A stretch of 64,000 bases of DNA from Exserohilum rostratum (GCA_026367775.1 CP111156.1:248001-312000); one strand, 5' to 3'. Numbered from the stretch's first letter, positions 44,994 to 55,390 are shown. A program made the numbers and translations. Notes: generated by a model from the sequence alone, not told the origin.

Positions 44994-46538
44994 TTATCCC
45001 CACTTCCTCTTTGCCTTTTCTTCGTCTTCCTTGGTCCACTCTCTCGGCAGAACTGCAAAGACGAGATACGACGTATGTGTCTTGAGTTCCGGCTCGGTGC
45101 GATGCACCAGCCTCCCCTCCTTGTATAGGGTTCTACTCTCCAAGTCCTTCTTTGACTGTGCCAGCCTATCATGCTTACTCGGTGGAACGCCCTCCATCTT
45201 CTTTTTCTGCTTCTTGCCCCCCGCTTCTTCTCCATCAACGTCTTCGCCTCTTTTCCTCGCCTCAGCCTTACGCATAACTTCCTCTTGCTTCTCGCGCTGC
45301 ATGCTGTGGAAGACTGCTGCACGGCCTTCTACGTCGCGTAGGCGCTGCACGGCTTCTTGGACATTGGCCGGGTGCGCATTTCCGCCTCGTACGCCTTCCT
45401 CCTGTAGACCGACACGCTCACGGCGCACATCGAGCCTTTTGGCAATTATTTCGACCATGTCGATTTCAAGCCAGCCAAGGGTGCGCAGGGCAGATACCGT
45501 CTTGGTTACTTGTTCGATACAGGGGCTGAAGGTGCAGATGCGAACTGCATTACGAGGGTTGAGCGGTGAACGGTAGGGCTTGGAGGACGTTTCTGGGGTA
45601 TCGGCTGTGGGAGCAGCAGTAGTGTCGTTTTCAGTGGGTGTAGAAGGGTCTGCATTTACAGAATTCAAGGCGGCGGTAGAGGGCGGCGAGCGCGTGAGGT
45701 GTTTGAGTGCATGCCATGGGGCAGGCAAATCGAGGAATATGCAGTCGGCGTCTGGGCCTGTTGAGTCGTCCAGACAAAAGCCATCGTTATAGACGTCGCG
45801 GTGGGTCACGGTGACGAGAGGATCGAGTCCGTGGTCTTTGATCTCGGTTTGGAGCTGCTTTGCGCGTGGCTCGTGGTACTCGAAACTGTAGACGCCGCCA
45901 GTTCTCGTCTTGCGCTTTCGCTTCTTGGTCATGCCTACGGCGTTTTCCTCGTCGCCGTTTGTGTCGACCATAGTGTCTCGCTCCCCCGGGTAGCCATTGT
46001 AGACTGCGCGTATCGCCGCGTGTGTAAAGCTTCCGCTTCCTGCACCTGCCTCGATGATGTGGTCGCCTGGCCTTGCGCGCAGTCTCTGGAGGATGTAGCT
46101 GTAGTCGGGCGTGTAGACAACCTGGGTACGGTGCGGTAGAGACAGCGTCCAAGTCTCTGGTGTGGGCGGGATAAGATGCGCAAACCCACTGCTTGCCGCT
46201 GCAGCCTTCACAATGTCCTTCTTCACCACCTCAGGCTCAGCAGCCGGTGTTTCGTCACTCTCATCCTTTCCGTCTCTTTTTCTCTTCTTCGACTTGCCAC
46301 GCGACCCAGTGTCAACGACTGACGCTAAGATTTGTGTACCCCAAGGTTGGCCAACAAGCGTGCTATGGGGAAAAGAACCAAAGCGCGTGTTCTCAACCTT
46401 TCCCTCAGCGTAATCGGAGTCGGCGTGGGGCTTGAGGACTGCTGGAATGAGGTGGTCGCGGCGCAATTGCAAAATACCGAGATTATCGGCAGTCGCGTGC
46501 GCTCCTGGATCGAGAAAGGGTGAGCGAGTAAGCACCAT
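44994..46538 (-). CDS. TRM61: tRNA (adenine58-N1)-methyltransferase catalytic subunit TRM61
   Basis: Intronless, 514 residues from the ATG at 46538. It forms the m1A58 methyltransferase with TRM6 and modifies the T-loop of tRNAs, including initiator tRNA, in the nucleus. The SAM-binding motif IEAGAGSGSFTHA lies at residues 162-174; SFEYHEPRAKQL is motif II; DCIFLDLPAPWHAL is the catalytic (D/N)LPxPW-type region, and FSPCIEQV the next motif. A Lys-rich insert (residues 79-110) and a long C-terminal Lys/Glu tail are lineage expansions. The frame extends upstream without an ATG. It shares a 327-bp divergent promoter with cysteinyl-tRNA synthetase. Confidence 0.93.
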   Translation of the reverse strand: MVLTRSPFLDPGAHATADNLGILQLRRDHLIPAVLKPHADSDYAEGKVENTRFGSFPHSTLVGQPWGTQILASVVDTGSRGKSKKRKRDGKDESDETPAAEPEVVKKDIVKAAAASSGFAHLIPPTPETWTLSLPHRTQVVYTPDYSYILQRLRARPGDHIIEAGAGSGSFTHAAIRAVYNGYPGERDTMVDTNGDEENAVGMTKKRKRKTRTGGVYSFEYHEPRAKQLQTEIKDHGLDPLVTVTHRDVYNDGFCLDDSTGPDADCIFLDLPAPWHALKHLTRSPPSTAALNSVNADPSTPTENDTTAAPTADTPETSSKPYRSPLNPRNAVRICTFSPCIEQVTKTVSALRTLGWLEIDMVEIIAKRLDVRRERVGLQEEGVRGGNAHPANVQEAVQRLRDVEGRAAVFHSMQREKQEEVMRKAEARKRGEDVDGEEAGGKKQKKKMEGVPPSKHDRLAQSKKDLESRTLYKEGRLVHRTEPELKTHTSYLVFAVLPREWTKEDEEKAKRKWG

Positions 46539-46865
46539 TGTAGAGAATGCCAGAGGGGAAGGCAGCGGCGGCGTGGGGAGTCTTCTGCCGAGATTGCGAC
46601 AGAAATGCAGAACTCGCGACAGCAGCTCCACAAGCGTAGAAAGATATTCGGCGGGGAGCTTTGCGGATTGCTATTGGCGGGGATTGCCAAGACTTCACGG
46701 GCAGGGATGCATATTGTTCGGCCAGAAACCACCCACGGAACGTGACTCTTGGGGCCTCCGTATTACTGACTCACCCCGTAAGCCGCATCCGGAACCCATA
46801 CCTGGCCTGACTGCTACTGGTACTATTTGTCGCTCACTGGCCGCCGCTCTGGTCTCGTCACCTTG
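46539..46865. promoter_or_regulatory. Divergent promoter of TRM61 and cysteinyl-tRNA synthetase
   Basis: A 327-bp interval separating two tRNA-metabolism genes. Since both start codons face outward, the two promoters must lie here or overlap. No specific factor site can be named. Confidence 0.55.
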
Positions 46866-49379
46866 ATGGTACTTGCTTTCCGGTCTTTGTCCCGCACTGT
46901 CACATCGTCTCCCCCACTTCTACTTTCGAAATCCAGGCTAGTATATCAGAGCCAGACAACACCAAGGTTTGCGGCCGCCATGGCGACTCCAGCCCGCACC
47001 CAGCCACCATGGAAGCAGCCACAGGGATCGAGTCCCGCAAAACTAAAAGTTTGGAACTCCTTGACTAGATCCAAGAACGACTTTGTTCCCATCGACCCAG
47101 AAGGCAAGGAAGTCAAGTGGTACAGCTGCGGGCCAACAGTTTACGATGATGCTCATTTGGGTCACGCCCGCAACTATGTCACAAATGACATTCTGCGAAG
47201 GATACTCGCCCATTACTACGGATACAACGTAAAGTTTGTCCAAAACATCACAGATGTCGACGACAAGATCATTCTGCGGGGACGTCAACAGTATCTCCTT
47301 GCCAAGTTCAAGGCGGAACACCCAACCGTCAGCGAGGAGGTTATCAACACCACTGTAAAGGCCTTTGATGCATACGTCAAGAAGAACCTTCCTCTGCTTA
47401 GTGATGATGTCACCATTGGAAACTTCAACGAGGAATCCGCGCAAAAGTACGCCAATGTTATCCAAGGCAAATCCGTCGATGGTGCTGCTCCTCCGGGTGA
47501 CAAGGAGGCCAAGATTAAGATGCACCTCCGAACAGCCGGCACTGCAGCGACTGCGTTGTTGGCACCGTCAAAGTCAACACCCGAAGACATTGAACTCTTT
47601 TATGCTGGCGCCGAGGATGTCCTGCTTCCGTATCTCGATTCGCTGTACGGCTCTTCCATTGACGCGAGCGACCACACTGTCTTCACTACACTTACCAAAA
47701 AGTACGAAGCTCGCTTCAACGAGGATATGCGAGCCCTCAATGTCTTGGACCCGGATGTAGTCACTCGAGTAACCCAATACGGCGACCAGATTGTATCTTT
47801 CGTTGACAAGATCATCAAGAATGGCATGGCTTATAGTACCTCTGACGGATCCGTATACTTTGATATTGAGGCCTTTGAGAAGAGGGAGGGCAATCACTAT
47901 GCGCGTCTAGAGCCATGGAACCGAGGAGACACGAGCCTGCAAGCGGATGGCGAGGGCGCCCTATCATCAGTCAAGACTTCCGAAAAGAAGAACGATTCAG
48001 ACTTTGCTCTTTGGAAGGCGAGTAAGCCGGGTGAGCCGGCATGGCCAAGCCCCTGGGGTCCCGGTCGACCAGGATGGCATATTGAGTGCTCCGTCATGGC
48101 TTCGGCTGTCTTGGGTGAGCAGATGGACATCCACAGTGGTGGCATTGATCTCTGCTTCCCACACCACGACAACGAACTGGCTCAATCAGAAGCCTATTGG
48201 GCAAAGGATGGTCAGCCGACCCAATGGGTAAACTACTTCCTCCACATGGGTCATCTCTCGATATCCGGCTCGAAGATGTCCAAGTCTCTGAAGAACTTTA
48301 CCACGATTCGTGAGGCTTTGAGCCGCGGAGACTGGAACGCACGAAGTCTGCGCATCATCTTCTTGCTGGGAGGCTGGCACGACGGTGTTGAAATCACTCC
48401 TGATATGCGCAAGTCGGGAACATCGTGGGAAAGCTATGTCACAAACTTCTTCTACAAAGTCCGTGACCTAGAAGTAAACCCCAACATTGCCTCTACAGGT
48501 GCCGAAGATGAGAAAATTCTGGCTTCATTCGAAGCTGCCAAGACAAAGGTACACAGCGCACTGGCTGACTCGTTCGACACCCCCACGGCTATGCGTGCAA
48601 TCTCGGGCCTTATTACAGACTACAACTCTGCAGACAAGGCTGGATTGAGCGACTCTGTGTCTTTTGACGTCGCCCGGTACATCACTCGCATGGTCCGCAT
48701 ATTCGGTCTAGATGGCACGGCCGACCCGTACGACGGCGGTATTGGCTGGGCAGGTATTGATATTCCCTCTGCCGCCAAGGAGCACGTATATGCAGTGTCA
48801 CGCGAGCGTGACGAAGTGCGCCAACATGCCATTGCCGGCGATCTTACCGATGAAGTCCTACAATCCATTATTGCACAACATAACCCCGCAACAAAACAGG
48901 ACGCGGAGGCACTCCCATACGCAGAAGTACTGTCCACGTTCCAAGAGAACCTACAGAACCTTGCCAAGAAGAAGGCGCCAGCAAAGGAATTCTTGGACCT
49001 CTGCGACCAGCTCCGTGACACTCACCTCTGGGATCTGGGCATCTACCTTGAAGATCGCGAAAATGCACCTGCAATGGTCCGCCCCGTCGATGCCGAGCTC
49101 CAGGCTGCACGCACCCAAAAGGAGGAGATTGCTCGTCAAAAGGCTGAAGCCAAGCTCAAGCGCGAGCGCGAAGAGGCTGAGAAGAAGGCCAAGCTCGCTG
49201 AGCAAGCCAAGATCAACCCCAAGGACATGTTCAAGACGGAGGAGTACAGTGCTTGGGATGAGGATGGTCTGCCGACTAAGGACAAGGATGGAGCGGACGT
49301 ACCAAAGGCGCGGACCAAGAAGCTGAAGAAGGAATGGGAAAAGCAGAAGAAGCTGTTTGAGGAGCATGCAAAGGCTTGA
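46866..49379 (+). CDS. CRS1: Cysteinyl-tRNA synthetase, probably dual-targeted
   Basis: Single exon. The ATG at 46866 gives 837 residues with an N-terminal stretch rich in Arg, Ser and Leu and free of acids (about 38 residues), a typical mitochondrial presequence. The next ATG, at 46980, lies in an ideal context (GCCGCCATGG) and gives a 799-residue cytosolic form. Class I signatures: HLGH (HIGH; about residue 97 of the long form) after CGPTVYDDA, the zinc-binding Cys/His set (CGPTVY, IECSVMAS, LCFPHHDNE), and GSKMSKSLKNF (KMSKS). A eukaryote-type insertion follows the HIGH region, and the C-terminus is a Lys/Glu-rich helical tail. It charges tRNA-Cys. No second CysRS is in the window, which fits one gene serving both compartments. 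Confidence 0.95.
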   Translation: MVLAFRSLSRTVTSSPPLLLSKSRLVYQSQTTPRFAAAMATPARTQPPWKQPQGSSPAKLKVWNSLTRSKNDFVPIDPEGKEVKWYSCGPTVYDDAHLGHARNYVTNDILRRILAHYYGYNVKFVQNITDVDDKIILRGRQQYLLAKFKAEHPTVSEEVINTTVKAFDAYVKKNLPLLSDDVTIGNFNEESAQKYANVIQGKSVDGAAPPGDKEAKIKMHLRTAGTAATALLAPSKSTPEDIELFYAGAEDVLLPYLDSLYGSSIDASDHTVFTTLTKKYEARFNEDMRALNVLDPDVVTRVTQYGDQIVSFVDKIIKNGMAYSTSDGSVYFDIEAFEKREGNHYARLEPWNRGDTSLQADGEGALSSVKTSEKKNDSDFALWKASKPGEPAWPSPWGPGRPGWHIECSVMASAVLGEQMDIHSGGIDLCFPHHDNELAQSEAYWAKDGQPTQWVNYFLHMGHLSISGSKMSKSLKNFTTIREALSRGDWNARSLRIIFLLGGWHDGVEITPDMRKSGTSWESYVTNFFYKVRDLEVNPNIASTGAEDEKILASFEAAKTKVHSALADSFDTPTAMRAISGLITDYNSADKAGLSDSVSFDVARYITRMVRIFGLDGTADPYDGGIGWAGIDIPSAAKEHVYAVSRERDEVRQHAIAGDLTDEVLQSIIAQHNPATKQDAEALPYAEVLSTFQENLQNLAKKKAPAKEFLDLCDQLRDTHLWDLGIYLEDRENAPAMVRPVDAELQAARTQKEEIARQKAEAKLKREREEAEKKAKLAEQAKINPKDMFKTEEYSAWDEDGLPTKDKDGADVPKARTKKLKKEWEKQKKLFEEHAKA

Positions 49380-50271
49380 GCGTAGTAGTGTCGGTGTAGC
49401 ATAGCAGGTGTAAAAGTGAATGAGGTTGACACGCTTTGTCTTGTTATCTTACACATAGATAACTCTCTTCTCTTCAATCAGTGTCACTTGTGAGTTTGTC
49501 CAATCCAGGAACTGTACGGTGGATTTCATGTGAATAACTCTGATGATGTATTCGTTTCGATAAGAGAAATGTGGTTGATGGGCGAGGTCTAGAATCACTT
49601 TATCTGGCCTTTTAATACCGCAATAACATGTGTCACTGATTCTGAATGGCACCCTCAACCCATTTGCGGGGTGGGAAATAAAAACGGGGACTACTATACC
49701 TTACCGATGGCTGCCCGTTGGAGAAGCGGTGATCTTCAAGCACCATTTACACTCGTAGGGCGTGCCAAGGCCCCTAACGCACGGTAGGCACATCATGAGT
49801 TCCCATGCCCACTCTCCATTGCAACCTCGTCTCGACGGCAAGATTGGTCAGCAGCAACACAGTCACAACTCTTGTATGTATCTTCAGATCTTGACCGGAT
49901 ACAAAAAAACGTTCCTAGTTTGAAACTCGCTATATGCACAAAGATAACCGGGTTTTAGCAGACTCTTTCTGACCAACCCTCTCGGGCGTTTATCTCCACC
50001 AATACGAGTGACTCAACACCGGTGCCATCGTGCAGGTGGATCTGGAACGCCCAAGACTGCCCAAAGGATCGGATTTCGACTAGCTTCCGCGGCCGGTGGG
50101 TGGGGACGATCCACTGCGACAATGGGCTCACCGTCGGATAAAACACCGAAGGATGATGGGGGATTTCCATTGACTTTTTCACCATTTCCCCAGAAAAAGC
50201 CTTTGTTGTTGCTGGCATCCCTTTTCTGTGTGGACCTGGCAGTCCATGTAATATTATCCATTTTTTAGACA
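49380..50271. other. Intergenic region upstream of the MFS gene
   Basis: An 892-bp spacer with no credible gene; the frames that cross it are compositional. It probably contains the synthetase 3' UTR and the transporter promoter. Confidence 0.5.
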
Positions 50272-51723
50272 ATGGCAATGGCGTCGTCGAATCATGATAT
50301 CGAGAAGGCGGTGACGTCGAACCACGCCGAAGACATCGATACTGAGTACACTTCGATAAAAGCTTCGTCACGGCCGGCACAAATACGTGAGAAAGAAGAG
50401 AAGGAAGAAGATATAACACGCGTACCGACGCATGCATCTCATGCCTCACGCACCAGGAAGACGGTAGTGGGCCTAGCGAAGACAATCACCGCCCGCTTAA
50501 ACGCATCCGTCCTTGATCCCGGCCCACCACCAGACGGCGGCACAAAAGCCTGGACGCAAGCCTTTTCTGGCCACTTTGTTGTCTTCAATACCTGGGGCAT
50601 GATTGCCACATTCGGCGTGTTCCAGCAGTACTACACACAGAAACTGGGTCTGGAGCCGTCTGCCGTATCCTGGATCGGGAGTTTCCAGATGCTGGGCCAT
50701 TTTGCGCTCGGCATGCTCACTGGACGCCTCTTCGACGCAGGGTTCTTTTACTGGTCCGCTATACCAGGCATGCTGATTTCCGCACTCGCAATGTTCATGA
50801 CGAGTCTGTGTACCCGGTACTGGCAGTTTTTCCTCGCGCAGGGCGTACTGTTGGGCGTGGGCAACGGAATGCAATTTGCACCTGTACTCGGCCTAGTCAG
50901 TACGTACTTTGCCAAGAATAGGAGTGTTGCGCTGGCGATTATGGCGTCGGGAAGTGCAACGGGGGGTCTCGTGTATCCGACTGTCGCTAGACAACTGCTT
51001 CCCAAGATTGGGTTTCCGTGGACGGTCCGCGTAATGGGGTTTATGATGCTGGCGGTAGGATCCTGCTACTGCATGCTGCTAAGACCAAGACTACCGCCTC
51101 GCAAATCTGGTCCTGTACTGGAACTTAATGCCTTCACCGAGATACCATATAGCGTTTTTCTACTTGCTGTGTTTCTGATTGCGCTAGGCCAGTACTTTGC
51201 ATTCTACTACATCTCGTCGTTCGCAACCGATATCCTCGGCTTGCCGTACGAATCATCCATCAACGTGCTGCTGGTTCTAAATGGCGTTGGCGTACTGGGT
51301 CGTTTGATACCGTCTTGGTTTGCAGACAAGTACACGGGACCGTACAATATTCTCATTCCGTGTTGCTTTGTTTCCACTCTCGTCCTGTTCTTCTGGCCTC
51401 TGGTATCCAGCGGACCAGGGCTCTACGCTTGGGCAATCATGTACGGATTTTTCGTAGCGGGCTTCCAGGGCATTTTCCCTGCTGTCATGACGACGCTGAC
51501 AAAGGATATGAGTAAAGTGGGAACGAGGAATGGACAGGGTCTTGCGATTGTGGGGTTGGGTACGTTTATTGGGCCGCCAATTGCGGGCGCGCTGATCCAG
51601 AATTATGGTGGGGGTTACTTGAGTGCGCAGTTATTTGCTGCTACGGCGGTGTTGCTGGGAAGTTGTATATTGGTGTTGGGGAGATTGAGTATTACGGGTT
51701 TGAGGCTCAAGGTTAGAGTCTAA
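50272..51723 (+). CDS. MFS transporter of the monocarboxylate-porter type
   Basis: Intronless, 483 residues. A hydrophilic N-terminal tail of about 85 residues is followed by PPPDGGTKAW, the entry motif of the fungal MCT/SLC16-like family, and about twelve transmembrane helices (roughly residues 95-475) with a short central loop near residues 265-285. Motifs such as TGRLFDAG and GRLIPSWFADK mark the loop 2-3 and 8-9 signatures. Fungal members transport monocarboxylates, riboflavin or secondary metabolites; the substrate cannot be inferred here. The first ATG (50272) was chosen; an ATG six bases later is equally possible. Confidence 0.9.
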   Translation: MAMASSNHDIEKAVTSNHAEDIDTEYTSIKASSRPAQIREKEEKEEDITRVPTHASHASRTRKTVVGLAKTITARLNASVLDPGPPPDGGTKAWTQAFSGHFVVFNTWGMIATFGVFQQYYTQKLGLEPSAVSWIGSFQMLGHFALGMLTGRLFDAGFFYWSAIPGMLISALAMFMTSLCTRYWQFFLAQGVLLGVGNGMQFAPVLGLVSTYFAKNRSVALAIMASGSATGGLVYPTVARQLLPKIGFPWTVRVMGFMMLAVGSCYCMLLRPRLPPRKSGPVLELNAFTEIPYSVFLLAVFLIALGQYFAFYYISSFATDILGLPYESSINVLLVLNGVGVLGRLIPSWFADKYTGPYNILIPCCFVSTLVLFFWPLVSSGPGLYAWAIMYGFFVAGFQGIFPAVMTTLTKDMSKVGTRNGQGLAIVGLGTFIGPPIAGALIQNYGGGYLSAQLFAATAVLLGSCILVLGRLSITGLRLKVRV

Positions 51724-52054
51724 TGTTGGTTGTTGTCAATGTGTGATTATGTGAAATTGATACTTGCTAGTAATGAATAGAAAGATACGTTTAATGCCTT
51801 ATGGTTTACTGTCCAAGGTATAGAGCGAAAAGAAAAACAAGGTGCTGAGCAGAAGCCATGAGACTGAAACTCGCCATGCTATAGCATACCCCATACTTCA
51901 ACATACGATAGACCTAACATTTCATCACAATCACTGCAGGATCTCATTTCTTCTAATGTGTTCATTCTGTCACTAACTACGTAAGTATCATCTACCTACA
52001 AAATCCCTCTACCATATCGAGGAAAGAAAAAAAAGGGAAGACCCGCATATTGCA

Positions 52055-52087
<33 letters not shown>

Positions 52088-52442
52088 ATCCCTCTTAGCA
52101 CTCTCGTGAACCCACACATAATATATCCATAGATGGATATGCGCATCTTCGTAGATGCTATCGAGGGAAAGGGGAAGTCATGAAACCAGTACTCGTGTTG
52201 AAAAAAAAGGGCAATCTGTGTTATGATGGTCGTGGTGGTCGTGGGGAGTGGTGGGAGTCCTAATCGTGCAGTCTCAGAAATCGATGGCAGTCTTTTTTTG
52301 TTTGTTTTGGGGAAGGAAGTCAGGTCGTCCAGTGGTCGTGCTAGTGCGACTATCGCTCGTGGGCCATAAGCACTCAGAATCAGTCGTGGAAAATATGGAA
52401 TCATGCATCCCAGGTGCCGTCCCAGGGGATATTGATGTCATT
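51724..52442. other. Convergent intergenic region with heptamer repeat
   Basis: A 719-bp stretch between two convergent genes; 3' UTRs expected. A (CATCTCG)-type heptamer array sits at about 52055-52088. No gene seen. Confidence 0.5.
52055..52088. repeat. Heptanucleotide tandem repeat (ATCTCGC)n
   Basis: Four to five near-perfect copies of a 7-base unit in a 3' intergenic region. It is not a codon multiple, which fits non-coding DNA. Confidence 0.85.
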
Positions 52443-54170
52443 TCAATCATTCCAGGAGACAAAGGTAGGCTTTAAATTGGGAGACCAAACACGCTTTCCG
52501 TTGCCCTTGACGTCTTTCTTGTTGTTTCCGGAGTCATGGTACGTCTCCTCGGCGAGATCGTACACATCCTGCAGGCTAACTTTGTCGTTGAGACCCTTCT
52601 CCTGCATCCACATCCACAACTTCTTCATAGCCGAAGTACCCTCGATGATGGACTTCTCAGGACCGGAGACGTTGGCGCTGTCGATGGGAATGTGGATCTC
52701 TTGGTTGCCGTGCTCAATCGTAGCCCAGTAGGTGATGCTGTATGGGGTTGGCTTTGGGGGCTCGGGTGCGGGGATCGGGACGGAGCTGCGGGCGCGAGAG
52801 ATAGGTGCAGCAATGGCAGCCCAGTCATTTGTAGTGGGGATTGCATGCAGGTGTGTGCTCGGTGGGGCCGAGTTGTTCTCAGGGTAGGCGGTTGCAGTGG
52901 TGTTTTCAAGTGTAGGCTTGGGCGTGCCTGGGGATGCTCTTCCAGGCATACAAATATCACAACCCCAGCAGGTTTGCCCGCATGATTCGTTGCCCCATGG
53001 AGTGGACCAGGAGTCCTTGATGCAATCGATCTCATCATGTGTTGGTTCACCCCAACCCCGGCAAGGAACATCAACTGACTTCACACTCTCACAGGAAGCT
53101 TTGTGCAAACTAACCTCTTCTTTCTCAACCTCTGCTTTCTCAACCTCATTTTCCCCACCATGCGACTCAGCAGCTCGCTCTTCATCAACATACCGGGAGG
53201 AACAGTGCTCATGGCTCTCTTTTTGCTTAGACTGGAACTCTTCCATTTTGGCATGATGGCGACAGTACAAAAGTACTGTACTCTCAGTGACAGCCTCCCT
53301 GGAAAGCATACTAAGCCACATTTTTCTGAAGCCCTCTGGCATCTTTGATAGTTCTTCCATGAGAGTCTGGGAGTACTGGTTGGATGGACGGTTCTCGGCA
53401 ACTGGATCTGCGGTGTTGGAACCCTCGGCAGCGGCAGGTGTATCTTTCTTTGTATTTCCAAAAGCATAGTTCGAGCTGGAGCGGTCATAACGGCTAGAGA
53501 TGCCGTCGAGTCTAGCATCTGAATCGTATAAACTGTCCATGTCTGAATCCTCACTCTCGGACGTATCTGCAGATACACCGCACTCTGGCTCATTGTCCTG
53601 AATTCCATCACCCTGAGACTGAAGCAAGGTTTCTTTGCGCTCATTCGTCAGTGTCTTGACTTCCTCGATAGCCTGCACGGCAACCATGCTGAGGAGGCTC
53701 TCCCTCAAAATGTTAGGGGCATATGCCACAGGTTGAGATGGCAACACAGATCCTACGACATTAGACTTCGCAGCCGTGTACAGCTCATCTTTCTTCTGCT
53801 TCGAAGAATCCCAGCCCAAAGTATCCTGCGCCTTGCCTGTGACTGCTTCCTTGTCTTGACGACGCTTCTCGTCTACAGCCTCCTTAGCAAAGTTCAGCGA
53901 CCTGAGAGCCTGTACATAATTCTTGTACTGAACAAGGAGATCGCTCATAAGCCTATCATTCTCCAAGTCACGTCCGTAGTTTGTAGGCGGCTTTTGTGGA
54001 TACGTCTTTTCCAAGTCTTGGAGTAGACACTCGAGGCTGTCATCTGACGTAGAAGTAGAGCTCGGCGGGGTATACTTGGGCACGACAGGCTTCGCCTTCT
54101 GGTCCATGGCACCTTCATCCCAGTCTGAGAGAATCAACGACTTGATTTGGGCAGCAATTGGTGGAGGCAT
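52443..54170 (-). CDS. Orphan protein with a Cys-rich centre and acidic/disordered regions
   Basis: Single frame, 575 residues from the ATG at 54170. I do not recognise the family. Residues 60-130 are charged and helical (possible coiled coil), a Ser/Asp-rich acidic patch lies near residues 200-230 (SESEDSDMDS), and a second helical segment around residues 270-340 contains a His/Glu-rich stretch. Around residues 360-420 there are eight or more cysteines, with CGQTCWGCDICMPG as the densest part, which could bind zinc or form a small metal site but matches no standard finger. The C-terminal 100 residues are predicted globular, with several aromatic residues (ITYWATIEHG, LWMWMQEKG). No signal peptide. 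It is probably nuclear or cytosolic. Confidence 0.75.
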   Translation of the reverse strand: MPPPIAAQIKSLILSDWDEGAMDQKAKPVVPKYTPPSSTSTSDDSLECLLQDLEKTYPQKPPTNYGRDLENDRLMSDLLVQYKNYVQALRSLNFAKEAVDEKRRQDKEAVTGKAQDTLGWDSSKQKKDELYTAAKSNVVGSVLPSQPVAYAPNILRESLLSMVAVQAIEEVKTLTNERKETLLQSQGDGIQDNEPECGVSADTSESEDSDMDSLYDSDARLDGISSRYDRSSSNYAFGNTKKDTPAAAEGSNTADPVAENRPSNQYSQTLMEELSKMPEGFRKMWLSMLSREAVTESTVLLYCRHHAKMEEFQSKQKESHEHCSSRYVDEERAAESHGGENEVEKAEVEKEEVSLHKASCESVKSVDVPCRGWGEPTHDEIDCIKDSWSTPWGNESCGQTCWGCDICMPGRASPGTPKPTLENTTATAYPENNSAPPSTHLHAIPTTNDWAAIAAPISRARSSVPIPAPEPPKPTPYSITYWATIEHGNQEIHIPIDSANVSGPEKSIIEGTSAMKKLWMWMQEKGLNDKVSLQDVYDLAEETYHDSGNNKKDVKGNGKRVWSPNLKPTFVSWND

Positions 54171-54662
54171 TGTTGACAGTGCAGTATTGGTGTGTTTTAG
54201 TATGATAGATGACAAAGAGCATGGATGAAATAAGGAGAGGATGGTGTCTGCTCAATCAAAGAGCGCGAGTTGATGTTTTGAGCGAGAGGAGCGAGGAAAG
54301 TGTAGGAGAGGGTGGGTTTTTGTAGTGTAGAGCGTGGTGAGAGCGAGAACGGGCCGCCAGACTACGGTCGCTGATGACGTAGATTGGGGAGCGGTTGGAG
54401 GTGAAGGCGAGAAAGTTTTGGTGGGAGCGGTGATGTGAGGTGAGAGGGGTCTGTATCAACCTTGTCAGTCTATGCGATATCGGGCCCTATTATTTTGATT
54501 TAGTCTTGGGGCAAGTCGTCGTTGAGAATATCCAGCTCTTCGTTATTGGTATTGTGATCAAAATTGCAACTGTAACTATATCTTATATCCAAGTGCAACA
54601 CCCAAACACCAACATAACTCTTCATTACTCATCTCTTACCATAAAATCTCATGCATAACCCA
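54171..54662. other. Intergenic region, no gene seen
   Basis: A 492-bp spacer upstream of the orphan Cys-rich gene and downstream of the PSI-domain gene. AT-rich in the middle; no feature recognised. Confidence 0.5.
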
Positions 54663-55390
54663 TCAACGCAACAACGGTCTCCTCTCGCCATCCCTGTTGT
54701 CCCACCAGACCCATCCTCTGCGCCCAGTGCCATCATCAATCTCTTCGACCTCAAACTCCCTTGGCTGCCCACTCACCTTCCGCCACCACCTTCCCCACCC
54801 CTCGCTCCTCCTCACCCACACGCCTCCACTCCCATCCTCATGCACCACGTACCCGCCTCTGCGCGCCCTCGCTCCCAGACAAACCAGTTGCATGCACTTG
54901 GAAAGCCAGTAAAGGAAAGAGACTAGGAATAGCGTAACAAAGACGGTGACTACGGATGTCAGAAATGTGATGGTGGAGACTTGGCATCCGAGACCTGCGG
55001 TTCGCAGTTCGAAGCGCTCGCTGCGAAGCGCGCAGATGGAGTCGTGGTGGAGGGGCGATAGAAGGGGGAATGCTTTGGATAATGTATCTGTAGGAAGTGG
55101 CAGGCATGTCGAAGACTATTTCACCATGAGTGTTAGTAATGTAGTTGTAGCACGTGATTTGCTAGGCAGCCGTGAAACTGCATATGAAGAATAAAACATA
55201 CGATTGCACACCACCCGCAATGTCCTTCGCTCCTGTGGCAATCACCGCAATCCAGGTAGCCCCAGCATTGTCTGAGCCGCTCCCAGTCCTCCTTGGAGGC
55301 TGTTTCGAAGCGCTGGTGTATAATCTCGGTTACGTTGATGGACGCGTCATGACTACGCTTGGCAGAGGCGGCAGGGCAATTTGACGACAT
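54663..55390 (-). CDS. PSI-domain single-pass membrane protein
   Basis: Two exons, 55390-55202 and 55115-54663, intron 86 bp (phase 0), 213 residues. The luminal part has a Cys-rich PSI-like knot: CWGYLDCGDCHRSEGHCGWC in exon 1, completed by SSTCLPLP, SICALRSERFELRT and GLGCQVSTIT in exon 2. A transmembrane helix follows at about residues 108-130, then a cytosolic tail with Arg-rich and Trp-rich stretches. This matches the common fungal PSI-domain protein, whose function is not known. The ATG at 55390 gives no signal peptide, while homologues usually have one, so an additional 5' exon between 55391 and about 55560 is likely but could not be fixed. Confidence 0.72.

Noticed and set aside
49955..50485. 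176-codon minus-strand frame overlapping the MFS start
   Set aside because: Overlaps the transporter's coding start in antisense and shows no domain.
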